Origin: Pseudo-nitzschia pungens | Lineage: Eukaryota > Bacillariophyta > Bacillariophyceae > Bacillariales > Bacillariaceae | Direction: 5' to 3' | Length of the DNA: 64,000 bases | Assembly (NCBI GenBank): GCA_037355855.1 | Contig: CM074758.1 | Location: 9,025,001 to 9,089,000 of the forward strand | Shown: positions 33,322 to 44,529 of the stretch, piece by piece | Numbering within the stretch: the stretch's first letter is position 1 | Layout of the letters: each line of letters opens with the position of its first letter | Translations under genes and position numbers: made by a program | The notes under the pieces: generated by a model | Told to the model about the DNA's origin: nothing | Seen by the model: the letters and a program-made list of their open reading frames with translations, nothing else | Databases searched by the model: none

Positions 33322-35401
33322 TTATCGGGTCGGGCCGCTTGGATTCGCGGAGGGAAACATACTGGGCAGCGAGCTTGGGACCGCCGAAGGAACCCCACTG
33401 GGTAGGGAGCTTGGGACAGCCGAAGGAAGCGCACTGGGCAAAGAGCTCGGCGACGCGGAAGGGATTGCACTGGGCAAAGAGCTCGGGACAGCCGAAGGAA
33501 GCGCACTGGGCAAAGAGCTTGGCGACGCGGAAGGGATTGCACTAGGCAGGGAGCTTGGCATCACGGAGGGAGACAAACTGGGCTTGCCACTGGGCAAGGT
33601 AGAGGGGAATGCGCTGGGAAGAATGCTGGGCATTGCAGAAGGGAATGCACTGGGCAGGGAGCTGGGCTCAGACCCACTGGGCTTCGTGGAAGGGAACGCG
33701 CTGGGCAAGGAGCTCGGCGCACCGGAAGCAACTTCACTGGGCTTGGCGGAAGGGGACTTACTGGGCAGCGAGCTGGGTGTACCGGACGGAGAGCCACTGG
33801 GCTTTGAGGAGGCACTTGGTTGCGAGCTGGGGAAGGTGCTCACAGAGGGAGCAGGGGTTGTAGACCCACTAGGCACGGAAGGAGACGCACTGGGCTTCGA
33901 GCTGGGGAAGGTGCTCACAGAGGGAGCAGGGGTTGTAGACCCACTAGGCACGGAAGGAGACGCACTGGGCTTCGAGCTAGGGAAGGTGCTCACAGAGGGA
34001 GCAGGGGTTGTAGACCCACTAGGCACGGAAGGAGACGCACTGGGCTTCGAGCTGGGGAAGGTGCTCACAGAGGGAGCAGGGGTTGTAGACCCACTAGGCA
34101 CGGAAGGGGACGCACTGGGCTTCGAGCTGGGGAAGGTGCTCACAGAGGGAGCAGGGGTTGTAGACCCACTAGGCACGGAAGGAGACGCACTGGGCTTCGG
34201 AGCTGGGGTAGGAGCTCACTGTGGGACCAGGGGTTGTAGACCCACTAGGCATGGAAGGGGACACACTGGGCTTCGAGCTAGGGAAGGCACTGCTGGTCGG
34301 AGAATAAGAAGGTTCGAGCGGTTCACGTGGATTGGTAGGAGAAGATGTTGGGGTTCCGGTTGGAGGCAAACTGGAGGGAGATCCAGTGGGGGCCGAACTT
34401 ACGGCGGGTATTTCAACGGGACTCGAAATGGGACCCGATGATGTGGCGAAACCACTGGGAGTAAAACTGTAAATTGCAGTGGGATACATTGAAATATCCA
34501 TGAGGGTCGGATCCCCGGTTGGCAAGTTGGTTGGACCTGGGGTGGGCGAGTCGGTCGGACCACCCGTGGGCTGGGCCGTGAGCTCCTCGTTGCTGACCAC
34601 CGCGGTGAGACCCTCGGCTTCAAGGGCCGTCTCAAACTCCCCACTTGCGACGGCGTCGAGGATTGCATCTTTCGCCTCGTTCAGCATTTGGAGCATGTCG
34701 ACAGCCGAGCGGGATTGGCCACTGCTGGTCAATGGAATGGCGATCATTGTCACGAGAACCTCGGCGCACATCGGTGTACCAAACAATGTCGGAAATAAGA
34801 TTGCACATACCATCTCTGTAATTGCGACATCCACCTCGATATCCATTCCCTCTAACTCCAAGTCGGAGTCGTCGAGGACCGATTGTACCGCTGCTGCAAA
34901 TTTTTGCGCCAGAACGGCCGGACTGTAAATGTCGGTAAAGGCATTGCGGTAGGCGTTTGCAACTGCATTGGCACCAATTCTTTTGGACGTCTTTTTGGTT
35001 TGCTTTTTCCTCCGGCTTGCGGCGGCAGTCCCAGCGGCTTCGGAAGCTGTCATCGCTGCTTGCAACGTGAGGGTAACAGACTCACGAGTTATAGTAGGAC
35101 TCGATGTTGGAGTTCCCGTGGTAGGTGACGGTGTTGGAGACGGTGTTGGAGGCAACGTGGGAGGCAACGTGGGAGGCGGGGTCGTGGGTGTAGCAACTGG
35201 ATCGCTTGTGGAGCCCTTGCTGCTCTTTTTGCCCTTATTCGTTTTAGTTGTCTTTCCAGTCTTGGTGTGCTTCGTACTTAGGACGCGTACCACCCCCTGG
35301 TGATCTTCTTTAGCCAAGCCAAGCAATGCAGCAGCCCTCGCGTTGTAAGAGAGAGCAACGACTGCGAGGAGACAGTGGATGATCGCAGCAGTCGCTTTCA
35401 T
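33322..35401 (-). CDS. Secreted Pro/Ser-repeat protein with 25-residue tandem repeats
   Basis: Minus-strand single exon with one +1 break at 34199-34200, proven by comparison of repeat units (GGGCTTCGGAGCT against GGGCTTCGAGCT). Corrected length 692 residues. Residues 1-25 are a signal peptide (MKATAAIIHCLLAVVALSYNA). Then come a Lys/Thr/Ser-rich block, a TPPPTLPPTLPP stretch, and a folded-looking domain of about 170 residues (SVTLTLQAAMTASEAAG, DLELEGMDIEVDVAITEMVC) with no family I recognise. The second half is Ser/Pro repeat: first T/P-rich spacers, then five near-identical 25-residue units containing GSTTPAPSVSTFPSS, then degenerate PSSLPSAxPS units to the stop. Such PSS repeats are widespread in secreted diatom proteins and likely form extended, glycosylated wall or adhesive regions. 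Function unknown. Confidence 0.8.
33838..34212 (-). repeat. 75-bp tandem repeat (five units) in Pro/Ser-repeat gene
   Basis: Units start with the same GGTTGTAGAC block at 33856, 33931, 34006, 34081 and 34156, an exact 75-bp period. They are nearly identical, indicating recent expansion. The last unit carries one extra G, which breaks the frame. Confidence 0.92.
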
Positions 35402-36717
35402 GATAACGCACTATCGTTTCAGTGTTATGTTGTATTGTATAGCGTAAAGAAATTACCGACTCGGTTTGTCTCGATCTGCCAGTCGCCGAGGGTGAAAGAA
35501 TGGAGCAAGAGATGCAGTAGAAATTGTGAGACGTTTGTCGGAACCGCAAGGTGTTCGTAGCAAAAACCACAGAAATCCCGAGATTTGAAAGTGATGAAAG
35601 CACTGCAGTCCATGGAGCTCTTCGACATCTTGTGTTGCGTACCTTTTGGTGTGAGATGGACTTTGATCGGGTTATGGAATTGTGATGTTGAATGCTTACA
35701 AGGCTTACAAATGTGAGTTCTCTCATTTAACAATAATTAAGGATACTGAGGCACGCACACCAGTACAGTCGAATGCGGTACTTTTCGGCCGTCTTAGAGC
35801 ACCGTACTGAAAACGAAGTGGTATTCTCTTGTTTGTTTGTCAGAGATGAGGCCAGGAAAAACGATTAGGGGCAATGCAGTTCCTGGCAAAGTCGTGGTGC
35901 ATCACTGTTGATCGCTCTTGTTTCCTAATGAAATCAATTCCTATTTCAAGACTGAAATGTGGAACAATTATGAGACGAATTCAAAATTGGAAAGATATCA
36001 ACAAAAACTAGATGAAAGGCGTTGGGAAGAAATTTTAGTATGGAATGATGACCAGAATTGACAAAAAAGAACCAAAACATTTAACGAAGAAATGAATTCT
36101 GGTCTTGAAAGTCGTCGTAAAAACAATATCTTTACAAGGCAGTAGGAAAAGAAAGGTGCGCCACGACGGACGGAAGTATAACACATCGTACTTCGTAATA
36201 ATAATAATACTACGTGTAGAAATCAAAAACAAACAATACTTCGGAGAAATACTTAACCGTGACCTTCTAAATGCACGCGGAAGTAGGGAAAAAATCTAGC
36301 AATAAGGATAATACAGTACTAGTAGTTATGCAATAGTCATTCAGGAGGCAGCGAGTCCAGATCAGAACCACCAAAGAAAGCTGAGAACCAGCTTACTATC
36401 TGGTGTGCTGATCTGCGTTCGGCTTAGGAATGAAACACTATGGGACTAGGAAGGAATGGAAGATACACCAAGACAGACTCAGACACGAGGAGGAGGTCTT
36501 CTCGTCTCTAGTATGATCTTTCATTATGATGAAGTTGTAATACCACCAGTACTAGTACTAGTTCTATTAGCTAGTACTAGTTGCACCATTAAGCGAATTT
36601 GCGTCAGGGAATGAATACGATAGCAACATTCTGCAAGACAGAGGAATGTGTCCCATTGTAAAAATGTGAAGAATTTGGTTCAAAAGATTTTGCCGCTCAA
36701 GGTCCCGAGATGCAGTC
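35402..36717. other. Intergenic region
   Basis: About 1.3 kb, AT-rich, no gene recognised. An ACTAGTACTAGT-type segment is at 36545-36590. The left part is the promoter side of the Pro/Ser-repeat gene. Confidence 0.55.
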
Positions 36718-36961
36718 TCAAGTCTCCATACATTCCAAAAAGTCGTCGATGAACGAGGCACGTCCAAAACGCTCATAAATGCCTTCGATCAACGACGAAA
36801 GGTGTGTCACGGACATTGGCTCGAACAAGCCCTTCGTAATCGACGATTTTGAAAATGCAACAAGCACCGTCGGAAAATACGCCGATTCGTGTCGGCATGT
36901 TTCCGTCGTTTTCACGGATCAACCAAATAGAAGATATGATGCATTCGTGCGATAAAACCAC
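36718..36961 (-). pseudogene. Possible coding fragment of unknown family
   Basis: Two overlapping minus-strand frames look protein-like when joined by the same +1 step seen elsewhere: IWLIRENDGNMPTRIGVFSD followed by FKIVDYEG and then MSVTHLSSLIEGIYERFGRA, ending at a stop at 36718. No start or upstream exon was found and I do not recognise the family. It may be a decayed gene end or a real last exon whose earlier exons I missed. Confidence 0.3.
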
Positions 36962-37052
36962 GCCTCAACAATAATGTTGTCAAAATAATGCTCTATTCGT
37001 ATTCGTATTAGTATTCGTATTATTGTCCCTGATTCTGTAGCACCGTGTTGAT

Positions 37053-37916
37053 TCAATAGAACTTCCGCGATCGCTTTTTGGGTCTGTTTTTCCGCAGCTC
37101 GGCCTGGTACGCCTTTTCTCTCGCCATCTTTTGGAATTTGTTCTTGGCGTAATCGGTCGTGGCCTGGTCGGCCATGAGCTCTTCCGTAAGGTTGGATCGT
37201 CGTTCCTTCTTGGTCAGGCGCGACGAATAGAACTCGGAAGCACCCTCGATTACGGTCCCGACCTGGACAATCTTGTGGTGCTTATCGGTCGATTTGTAGA
37301 ACCGCTTCGGGTCCAGGTACGTACGGTTGCGAATGATAGCCAGATCGGTCTTTAGATCATCCGTCATGGCCGAGGGCTTCATTCCGAACCATCCCTTGCC
37401 GGCCGTGTCGTCCGGTGCCCGCTTGGCCCCGTGTTTGAAGCGGGAGTAGGCGGAGGCGTACGATTTCGGGAGAAAGCCCTCCTTTGTCTTTTTCATGGAG
37501 GAGTTGGCCTTTTCGACCGTGGCTTCCAGCACAAAACTTTTGGTGGAGGCATCCTGGCGTTCGGCTCTCCTCCGCAGTTCTCCGATTCCGCACCGGTACT
37601 TGTCCAGAGACGACGAGTCGAGCTTCATGCGCGCCGTATAGCCGGGTATCAGGTGCGTCAGTGCATTCTTTTTCTTCTTGCCGTTTTCTTTGCTGGATTC
37701 TATTGCATTGTCGTCTTTCACAACGATCGTGGTGGTCGTGTTTTCTTCAATCAAAGCCTCATCGTCCTCCGCATTGTCGTCTTCGGTAACGATTTCTGTG
37801 CTGCCGATTTCTTTGCTCGATTTTGAGCCATCGTCCGTGTTGGCGGCGATTTCTTTCGTGTCGCTCTCTTCGATCGAGCTCGAACCGTCTTCCATGTTCT
37901 CTATTGGCTCGGTCAT
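37053..37916 (-). CDS. FCF2: Fcf2-domain pre-rRNA processing protein
   Basis: Intact single exon, 287 residues. An acidic, low-complexity N-terminus (about 80 residues) is followed by the Fcf2 domain: GWFGMKPSAMTDDLKTDLAI, IRNRTYLDPKRFYKS, KIVQVGTVIEGASEFYSSRL and KKERRSNLTEELMAD. The end is basic (RKNRPKKRSRKFY), typical of nucleolar proteins. In yeast Fcf2 is needed for early 18S rRNA processing in the small-subunit processome; the animal relative is DNTTIP2. The start at 37916 precedes the acidic tail directly. Confidence 0.9.
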   Translation of the reverse strand: MTEPIENMEDGSSSIEESDTKEIAANTDDGSKSSKEIGSTEIVTEDDNAEDDEALIEENTTTTIVVKDDNAIESSKENGKKKKNALTHLIPGYTARMKLDSSSLDKYRCGIGELRRRAERQDASTKSFVLEATVEKANSSMKKTKEGFLPKSYASAYSRFKHGAKRAPDDTAGKGWFGMKPSAMTDDLKTDLAIIRNRTYLDPKRFYKSTDKHHKIVQVGTVIEGASEFYSSRLTKKERRSNLTEELMADQATTDYAKNKFQKMAREKAYQAELRKNRPKKRSRKFY

Positions 37917-38816
37917 CTTTTCATGTACCTATACGGTCCTTCTCTTCCCCTTCTCTATTTGCGTCCTCTTTCGATCGGTCGATGCTAAAGTTGCTCGCTG
38001 GAGATGTTTCGTGTCGTTTGTCGACAAGCAAGATCCCCGCATTTGAAATTCGAGATGTTTGGGAAGAGAGCACACCTCAAAAACCAAAGACGAGCGCGAT
38101 GAGATGGGTGGTCCTCGTGTTTTAATCTCATGACTCGTTCATTCGTGAATGAGCGTCGAGCAAGAAGAATTTTGCGCGCGAAATACAGAATAAGAATTAC
38201 GTATGTCATCGTTGGAATGTCTCCGAATTTCAAGTACAAAGTAAGTTAACATTACTAGATACCGTAACTTACCTTACCGGCTGACGCGGTGTGACGCACA
38301 GATGGTATGCAGATAAGGTTTACTTCGTACATAATGAACGTAGGGATACGGCAGAAGAAAGGCATTTTTGTTCCTTCTCCTCGTGATGACTTCCGTTGAA
38401 CGGACAACGCCGGGTACAGTATTGATGTACAAGATACAAAAACGCGTACCTGAAGCTGACACAGCGATCATACTTTGCAAATTCACTATTAATGCCCTCC
38501 CGAAAAATAATACTACGAGTAGACATCTCTTCGCTTTCCCTCGGTTGGAATGGAATTTTATGATTTCGTTCTTCTACGAACGTGTCGGCACGAATCTACT
38601 TGAACCTCGAAACACAGAAACATGGTCTATCAGCTGGTGGGAGAGATTCACCCTCGTACCGCTATCAGAAATCAGAACGACTTTCATCTCTGAGAATCTC
38701 AACAGGACCATTTTGACGAGATCAAGTGTTTGAAGAGGATGCATCTCGACTACAATTGACTTATTAATGTGAGAAAAAAAGTTGTAGAGAAAGACAATAC
38801 CGAGGCGATCAACACG
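37917..38816. other. Divergent intergenic region
   Basis: About 900 bp between the divergent FCF2 and F-box/LRR genes; no gene seen. It should contain both promoters. Confidence 0.55.
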
Positions 38817-40306
38817 ATGCCGTATGGTAACAACAAATCGACAGGCAACTCCACAACTCTGATGAGAGAGTCCAAGTGTTTAGGGGTGGCCGAAAGCTCG
38901 TTGTCTGTGTTTTCGTCTCTGGAAGGAAAACTCGATGACGACACCACGAGAAAAATTTTGTCGTACTTGACCCTGGTGGACTTTTCGAATCTCTCGCAGG
39001 CATCCAGCACGATGAATGATGCGGTGTCCTTGTCGTCACACTTGTACATGAGCGACAGCGGATTTTTTCGCACGAACCCGGTTTCCATTGTCACCCACCG
39101 AGAATTTGCTTCGAAGGATCCCGACACAGCAGCAGTGCTCTCGCCGTTGCCAACGAAATCCAGGGACGATTTGCAACAATTGATGATGCGATTCAAGAAC
39201 CTAAGTGTTCTAGATCTCCGGGGATTCGGGGAGGTTGGAGACGACCTGATTGGTATGCTGAATCGATGCCCGTCGGCTCGGACGCTGAAATCTGTTGCTC
39301 TGCGTGATTGCGAACTCAGCGAGGGCTGCACGCAATCTCTGTGTCTCGAAAATCTCACGAGTTTGACCCTGACCGCGGCCTCGGCCAAACCCCAATTGAC
39401 AACCCTACTGGAACACTCCGGGAACGTCAAGTCCCTGACGTACGAACATTCTTCGACCCTGACCGACGGAGACACCGCGAACCTCGGTCGCATTCTGGGC
39501 GCAAGCTTGGAAGAACTCAATCTGAACTACACAAAGCTGTCGAAACCGGTGGGTTCCTTTCCTAAACTGACCCACGTCAGCTTTGCGGGTGGATTTTGCT
39601 TGACCAACCTCTCCAAGTTCGATTGTCCGAACCTGGTGGCACTGGACCTAACGTATTGCATTCGGCTTTCGGACACCCAGATCGAAAAGGTCGTGAGGAA
39701 CTCCCCCGCCCTGGAAACACTGATCACCGTGAAGTGTTCGGGAGTCCACTCGTTGAACCTCGAATCGAACAGCCTGCGTCGTCTCGACGTCGGATTCACA
39801 CACAATTTGAGAGAGCTGAAGCTGCGGTGCCCGGCCCTCGAAAAGCTTGACGTAAGTAAATTGGATGCCAATGGAGAGGGGAGTGATCATTTGAATCGAC
39901 GCTGGAAGAATACTGTCAAGATCCAACCCGGAGCAGACGCGTTCTCTTTATCGCTCCCTGTTTGTATCCCGTGCTCACGAATGAACTGCACACCGCTTTT
40001 TCGCGATCTCTACAGACGAGCTGCTGTTCGAGCCTGAAGGCAATGTCCCTCGAAAATCTGCACAACCTGCAGAGCCTCGATCTGGGTGGCCTGGTGCAAT
40101 TGACAGCATTGCGCGTCACACACGCACGGAGCCTGATCCGACTGGACCTGCGGAGCTGCCGGCGCCTCGACCGCTGCCAGATCGACTGTCCGAATCTGCG
40201 AGCCGCAAACCTGGGGGGATGCAAGACATCGGCGATTGCCTCGATCCTCCGGGATGCGGTCCTGCACGGTGCCGATCCGTCCCGGCCGGGTCTGACTCGT
40301 TTTTGA
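38817..40306 (+). CDS. F-box and leucine-rich-repeat protein
   Basis: Two exons: 38817-39851 and 40016-40306, with a 164-bp phase-0 intron (441 residues). An F-box-like helix set lies near residues 38-70 (LDDDTTRKILSYLTLVDFSN). From about residue 140 there are consecutive leucine-rich repeats of the cysteine-containing type: LSVLDLRGFGEVGDD, LVALDLTYCIRLSDTQIEKV, LRRLDVGFTHNL, LQSLDLGGLVQL and LIRLDLRSCRRLDRC. Splicing keeps the repeat register (CPALEKLD joins TSCCSSLKAM). Such proteins usually select substrates for SCF ubiquitin ligases. The upstream in-frame codon at 38769 is GTG, so ATG at 38817 is the start. Confidence 0.8.
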
Positions 40307-40830
40307 AGGATGTCTCGCCACCGCGCGGTAATGCTTTGGTTCGGGAAGCGAACGAACGACCTTGTTTTTGTTTCATTTTTTGTGTTTCATTTATTGCTGT
40401 GGCTGTTGAGGATTGTCCTTGTTTTACTACTGTACTTCTGTAATATATATTTTTGTCAGTCCAATAGAACATGTCGGAATATAACGCGACCGTTATTCTT
40501 CTTTTTGTGGTGTGTCAAAATTATTTCGAAACTAGTATTGCGATAACCCGTTGGCGTCTCGATTCTCGTTCCAGGCGCGAAAGCCATGTAACGTCATGCA
40601 CGAATTTGTAGAGGTGTGCTGGTGATCTGGCCAACCGAATGAGCAATCCTGCTTTTTCGTCGTTGAAAGTCGCTACCACGAGCGGCCGGCTACGGCAACT
40701 TCGCAACCCTCCTTCCGGATCGTTCCGGAGCGGTTTGAAAGGCATTCGGACGCCATCATCGCAAATCGACAACCGTTCTCCGTCCTGTGCCGTCTCCTGT
40801 CATACCAGATTCGCTCTTCTTTTTGTTTCG
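40307..40830. other. Convergent intergenic spacer
   Basis: No gene seen. It contains the 3' ends of the F-box/LRR gene (plus) and MTFP1 gene (minus). Confidence 0.55.
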
Positions 40831-41415
40831 TCACGAGAAATACGAGCTCCACGGCACCTGCCGAAAGGTGCTGTCCATGGCCACGTCGACGAATCCGTCG
40901 ATGGGGTGAATGATCAGCGGGATGCTCCCCAGTCCGACGGCTGTCGGCAGCCACGTCGCCACCACGGCTGGTGCCGCCACCGGGCTCTTCGACACGGCCA
41001 TCCGGGAGGCTTTCACGATCTGGTTGATGCAAAATCCGGGAATGGCGACGCTCGCCAGGGATTGCCACAGCAGCGTGTCCGCGGTCGACACCGCCGCGTC
41101 GACTGCCGCCGTCGGCGATCCCTCATGGCTGGCGAACCGATAGGCCTTTTGCCCCGATGTGGCGGCATCGGCGAGGCAGTATCCAAACGAAACCACGTAA
41201 GAGGGGACGACCATTCTCGGGAACTGGTACCGGAAGCTCTCGCCTACCTCGTTGGCGTATCCGAGGTATCGGACGAGGCTATCGCGAAAGACGTTGTACT
41301 CCTCTTCGGTCTGGGCGTGGTGTTTTTGGTGGTCGTGGTGCAGGAGTTCCTCGGGATGGTGGTCCCGGTGGGGCGTAAAGGTGTCCCGGGAGGGTGGCGG
41401 TTGTTCTGCGGTCAT
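40831..41415 (-). CDS. MTFP1: Mitochondrial fission process protein 1 (MTFP1/MTP18) family
   Basis: Intact single exon, 194 residues from ATG at 41415 (an in-frame ATG at 41505 would add 30). The His/Pro-rich start is followed by family motifs: DSLVRYLGYANEVGESFRYQ, VVPSYVVSFGYCLADAA, LLWQSLASVAIPGFCINQIV and IPLIIHPIDGFVDVAMD. The hydrophobic stretches correspond to the inner-membrane segments of the family. In animals the protein sits in the inner mitochondrial membrane and promotes fission and inner-membrane integrity. The function in algae is inferred by homology only. Confidence 0.88.
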   Translation of the reverse strand: MTAEQPPPSRDTFTPHRDHHPEELLHHDHQKHHAQTEEEYNVFRDSLVRYLGYANEVGESFRYQFPRMVVPSYVVSFGYCLADAATSGQKAYRFASHEGSPTAAVDAAVSTADTLLWQSLASVAIPGFCINQIVKASRMAVSKSPVAAPAVVATWLPTAVGLGSIPLIIHPIDGFVDVAMDSTFRQVPWSSYFS

Positions 41416-42341
41416 GTTGATCGAGCGTTTGCTTAGCGTTGTCGTCGGGTGTCGGCCGCACGACAAAAGTTCTATTCTGGTTGTTGTTCTGGTTCGAGGA
41501 TACAATTGTTGTCTAGAAACAGGTATGGTTTGTGCGGACGGTGATTCGGTTGTTCTTTTGTGGCTCCTTTCGATCTCGCTATTCAGAATTGACGATCAAT
41601 TCGTAACGACATCAAAAAATAATAAGGCTTAGGCCACGTATCGCGACTGTATGACATGACAAGATCGCAAGATGGCAGGTTGTAGAGAACACGAGAAATG
41701 TTTAAAAGCTGGAATGGAATCCATATTTATGATTTTTCATTGGAAAAGGAATGAATCATCACCATGAAAAAGAGACGAACAACTCTAATATCTAGATTGA
41801 GGTTAGAGATATCGGAATGGTCCGAACATGTATTACATGCCCTTTTTTGGTTCCATAAAACATGACAAAAAATTAGTCTCTACAAGGCTGCCCCCTTCAA
41901 TATTCATATATGTTGACATACTGGTATATCGGGAAAGACCCCGATATGAAATTGCGGAAGATCGGGCAGACCCATCAAAAGATGAACACGTCTGGCACTT
42001 TGGAGTTTTGGAACGAGATACGATTGCTGTTTTGTTGCATCGAAATCAGTCATGGATTCCATGAAAGAGTATACTCCACAAGAAGAAATTAGAATCTCAC
42101 ACTGAGTCACTAATCCAACAAGATTCCGGATCTTTGGACATCGTTGTTGGGTAAATCGTCGTCACACGATGAAAGTTCAGGACGATCCAGAAACTTGTTT
42201 CGACGTTAGTTCACGTCGAAATTGCGTACGGTATTTCGTATTTCGTGTGAAACAGAATGCAGAACTCCGAACGTCGTTCACCGTTCTGTCGTGAATGATC
42301 TCACAACATTCTAACGAAGTCGATCGATAAATACTGCAATC
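41416..42341. other. Divergent intergenic region
   Basis: No gene seen between the divergent MTFP1 and argininosuccinate synthase genes; AT-rich. Promoters of both are expected here. Confidence 0.55.
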
Positions 42342-43598
42342 ATGGCCGAATCCAAACCCAAGCTTGTCCTCGCCTACTCCGGAGGTCTCGATACCTCTGT
42401 AATCCTCAAGTGGTTGTGCGAAAAGGGATTCGATGTGATCGCCTTCTGCGCCAACGTCGGACAATTCGAGGAAGATTTTTCCGCCATCGAAGCCAAGGCT
42501 CTCGCCGTTGGTGCCAGCAAGTGTGTCATCACCGACTTGCGAAAAGAATTCGTCACCGACTACGTCTTTGACTGCATCAAATCCAACGCCATCTACGAAG
42601 GCCGATACCTCCTCGGAACCTCGATTGCCCGACCCTGCATCGCCAAGGAAATGATCCGCATCGCCACCGAGGAAGGCGCCCAATACATCGCCCACGGTGC
42701 CACCGGAAAGGGAAACGATCAGGTCCGATTCGAAATGTGCGCCCAGGCCCTCTCCCCTACCATCAAATGCGTCGCCCCATGGCGTGACGCCGAATTCATC
42801 GAATCTTTCAAGGGACGAAAGGATTTGTTGGCCTACTGCGAAAAACACTCCATTCCCGTCGATGCCAAGCCCAAGTCCAACTACTCCATCGATGAGAACC
42901 TTTTCCACACTTCCTACGAATCCGGATGCCTCGAGGACGCCGCGTGTGGTCCCGAAGAATCCATGTTCAAGATGACCGTCTCGCCACAGGCCGCCCCCGA
43001 GACCTCGGAGACCGTTGTCATCGAATTCAACAAGGGAGTTCCCGTCAAGATCACCAACAAGTCCGACGGAACCACCAAGACCGATCCCCTCGATATTTTC
43101 TTGTACTGCAACATGATCGCCGGAAAGCACGGAATCGGCCGCATCGACATTGTTGAAAACCGATTCGTCGGAATCAAGTCTCGCGGGGTCTACGAGACAC
43201 CGGGAGGCACCCTCCTGCGGGCCGCGCACATGGACCTCGAGGGAATCTGCATGGACCGCGAGGTCAAGCGCATCACCGAGGGCATGTCCAACGAATTCGC
43301 CCGCCTTTGCTACAACGGATTCTGGTTCGCACCCGAGATGGAACTGATCCGCAACTCGCTGGATTTTGCCCAGCGGGACGTCATCGGAGAGGTCGAGATC
43401 GAGCTCTACAAGGGCAACTGCACCATCAAGGGACGATCCAGTCCCAAGGCCCTCTACAACGCCGATCTGGCATCCATGGACATCGAGGGCGGAGGTGACG
43501 CCTTTGACTACAACCCCGCCGATGCGCAGGGATTCATCCGCATCAACGCCGTCCGCCTCAAGACCTACGCCGCCCTCCGAGCGAAGGACTCCGAATAA
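42342..43598 (+). CDS. ASS1: Argininosuccinate synthase
   Basis: Intact single exon, 418 residues, near the usual family length. It joins citrulline and aspartate at the cost of ATP in arginine synthesis and, in diatoms, in the ornithine-urea cycle. The N-terminal PP-loop is LVLAYSGGLDTSVILKWL. Citrulline/aspartate site segments are YLLGTSIARPCIAKEM and YIAHGATGKGNDQVRFE, followed by SIDENLFHTSYESG and a tetramerisation C-terminus. No presequence is visible (MAESKPKLVLAY), so a cytosolic location is likely. Codons are strongly biased to C-ending forms, as expected for a well-expressed gene, and there are no frame breaks. Confidence 0.97.
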   Translation: MAESKPKLVLAYSGGLDTSVILKWLCEKGFDVIAFCANVGQFEEDFSAIEAKALAVGASKCVITDLRKEFVTDYVFDCIKSNAIYEGRYLLGTSIARPCIAKEMIRIATEEGAQYIAHGATGKGNDQVRFEMCAQALSPTIKCVAPWRDAEFIESFKGRKDLLAYCEKHSIPVDAKPKSNYSIDENLFHTSYESGCLEDAACGPEESMFKMTVSPQAAPETSETVVIEFNKGVPVKITNKSDGTTKTDPLDIFLYCNMIAGKHGIGRIDIVENRFVGIKSRGVYETPGGTLLRAAHMDLEGICMDREVKRITEGMSNEFARLCYNGFWFAPEMELIRNSLDFAQRDVIGEVEIELYKGNCTIKGRSSPKALYNADLASMDIEGGGDAFDYNPADAQGFIRINAVRLKTYAALRAKDSE

Positions 43599-44529
43599 AC
43601 ATACAAACAAACACGGCTACCGAATGATTTGCTGTTGTGTATAATAACTGCTAAATGGGATGTTTGTGTCGTAATTGCCTCGTCTACACCATGGAACCAT
43701 GCCGTAATTGTTTTAGAATCGTGACGGATTCCGCAAATTTATCACGCGACAATACTCAAATGGAAGGCTTGCAACAGTCGTTGTCGACGAAGGAAAATTT
43801 TGAGAGTGCATTTTCAATTTGTTCACCGTGCGGTCGTTCTCGATCCCAAAGAGTGTTTGTTGGGATTGTCAATCCGGATGACTTCGTCCTTCGCGGGGTC
43901 GCTTCGAATCCGCGTCGTCCGTTTGTCGTGCCCATCCGACTTTTTTCTTCGCGGGGTCGCTTGGAATCCGTACGCTCCGTTCGTCGTGCCAACCCACTCG
44001 TGCTGCTTTCATTTTCTCGATGGCGAGTGAAGTGGGTAAGATTACTTTTTCCCCAGATCGTCGTAGTGATTCCAAGATTTTTGTCCCGGTGTTGCACGGA
44101 GAGAGTACGAACGAGAATGACTCAAAACGCCAGTTCCAATTGTTCATCGGAAATTATTTTTTACATCGATTCATAATCATTACGTGTACATCTTCGAACT
44201 GATGTCTGGGGACGAACCAAGAGCGACGATTCGATTCCGAAGGATCATCCGAAGCAATAAAATTGTACCGAACGCAAGACTACATCCAAGGTGACGACTG
44301 TGTCTCGCCCAACGCCAAAACAAAAATCTATGTCGGTCTACTCATTCGCAACCCGATTTCGACAAACACAATTACCATGTGTACGCCAGCAATCGTTTTT
44401 CTATCCGAAGATATTCTACTGTATTATATTTTAAAATGATAATAAAATAAAAATTGTATCGTTAGTCTACAGAGAGAAAAAAAGACAAGATGATTCGGGA
44501 TGGTTCTATCTCCATGGTCACTAAGTGGT
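43599..44529. other. Intergenic region with a 58-bp duplicated unit
   Basis: No convincing gene. An imperfect tandem duplication (period 58) begins at 43890 and 43948 (TTCGCGGGGTCGCTT). The 174-codon frame over it is probably chance. Right part is AT-rich, at the 3' end of the ABC1 kinase gene. Confidence 0.55.
43890..44005. repeat. Imperfect 58-bp tandem duplication
   Basis: Two copies share TTCGCGGGGTCGCTT, AATCCG and CGTTTGTCGTGCC-like blocks in the same order. Confidence 0.65.

Noticed and set aside
42177..43610. 477-codon minus-strand open frame
   Set aside because: It is the exact antisense of argininosuccinate synthase, with codon bias keeping it open.
43655..44176. 173-codon plus-strand frame
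   Set aside because: It covers the 58-bp duplication, has no recognisable motif, and lies in a 3' spacer.
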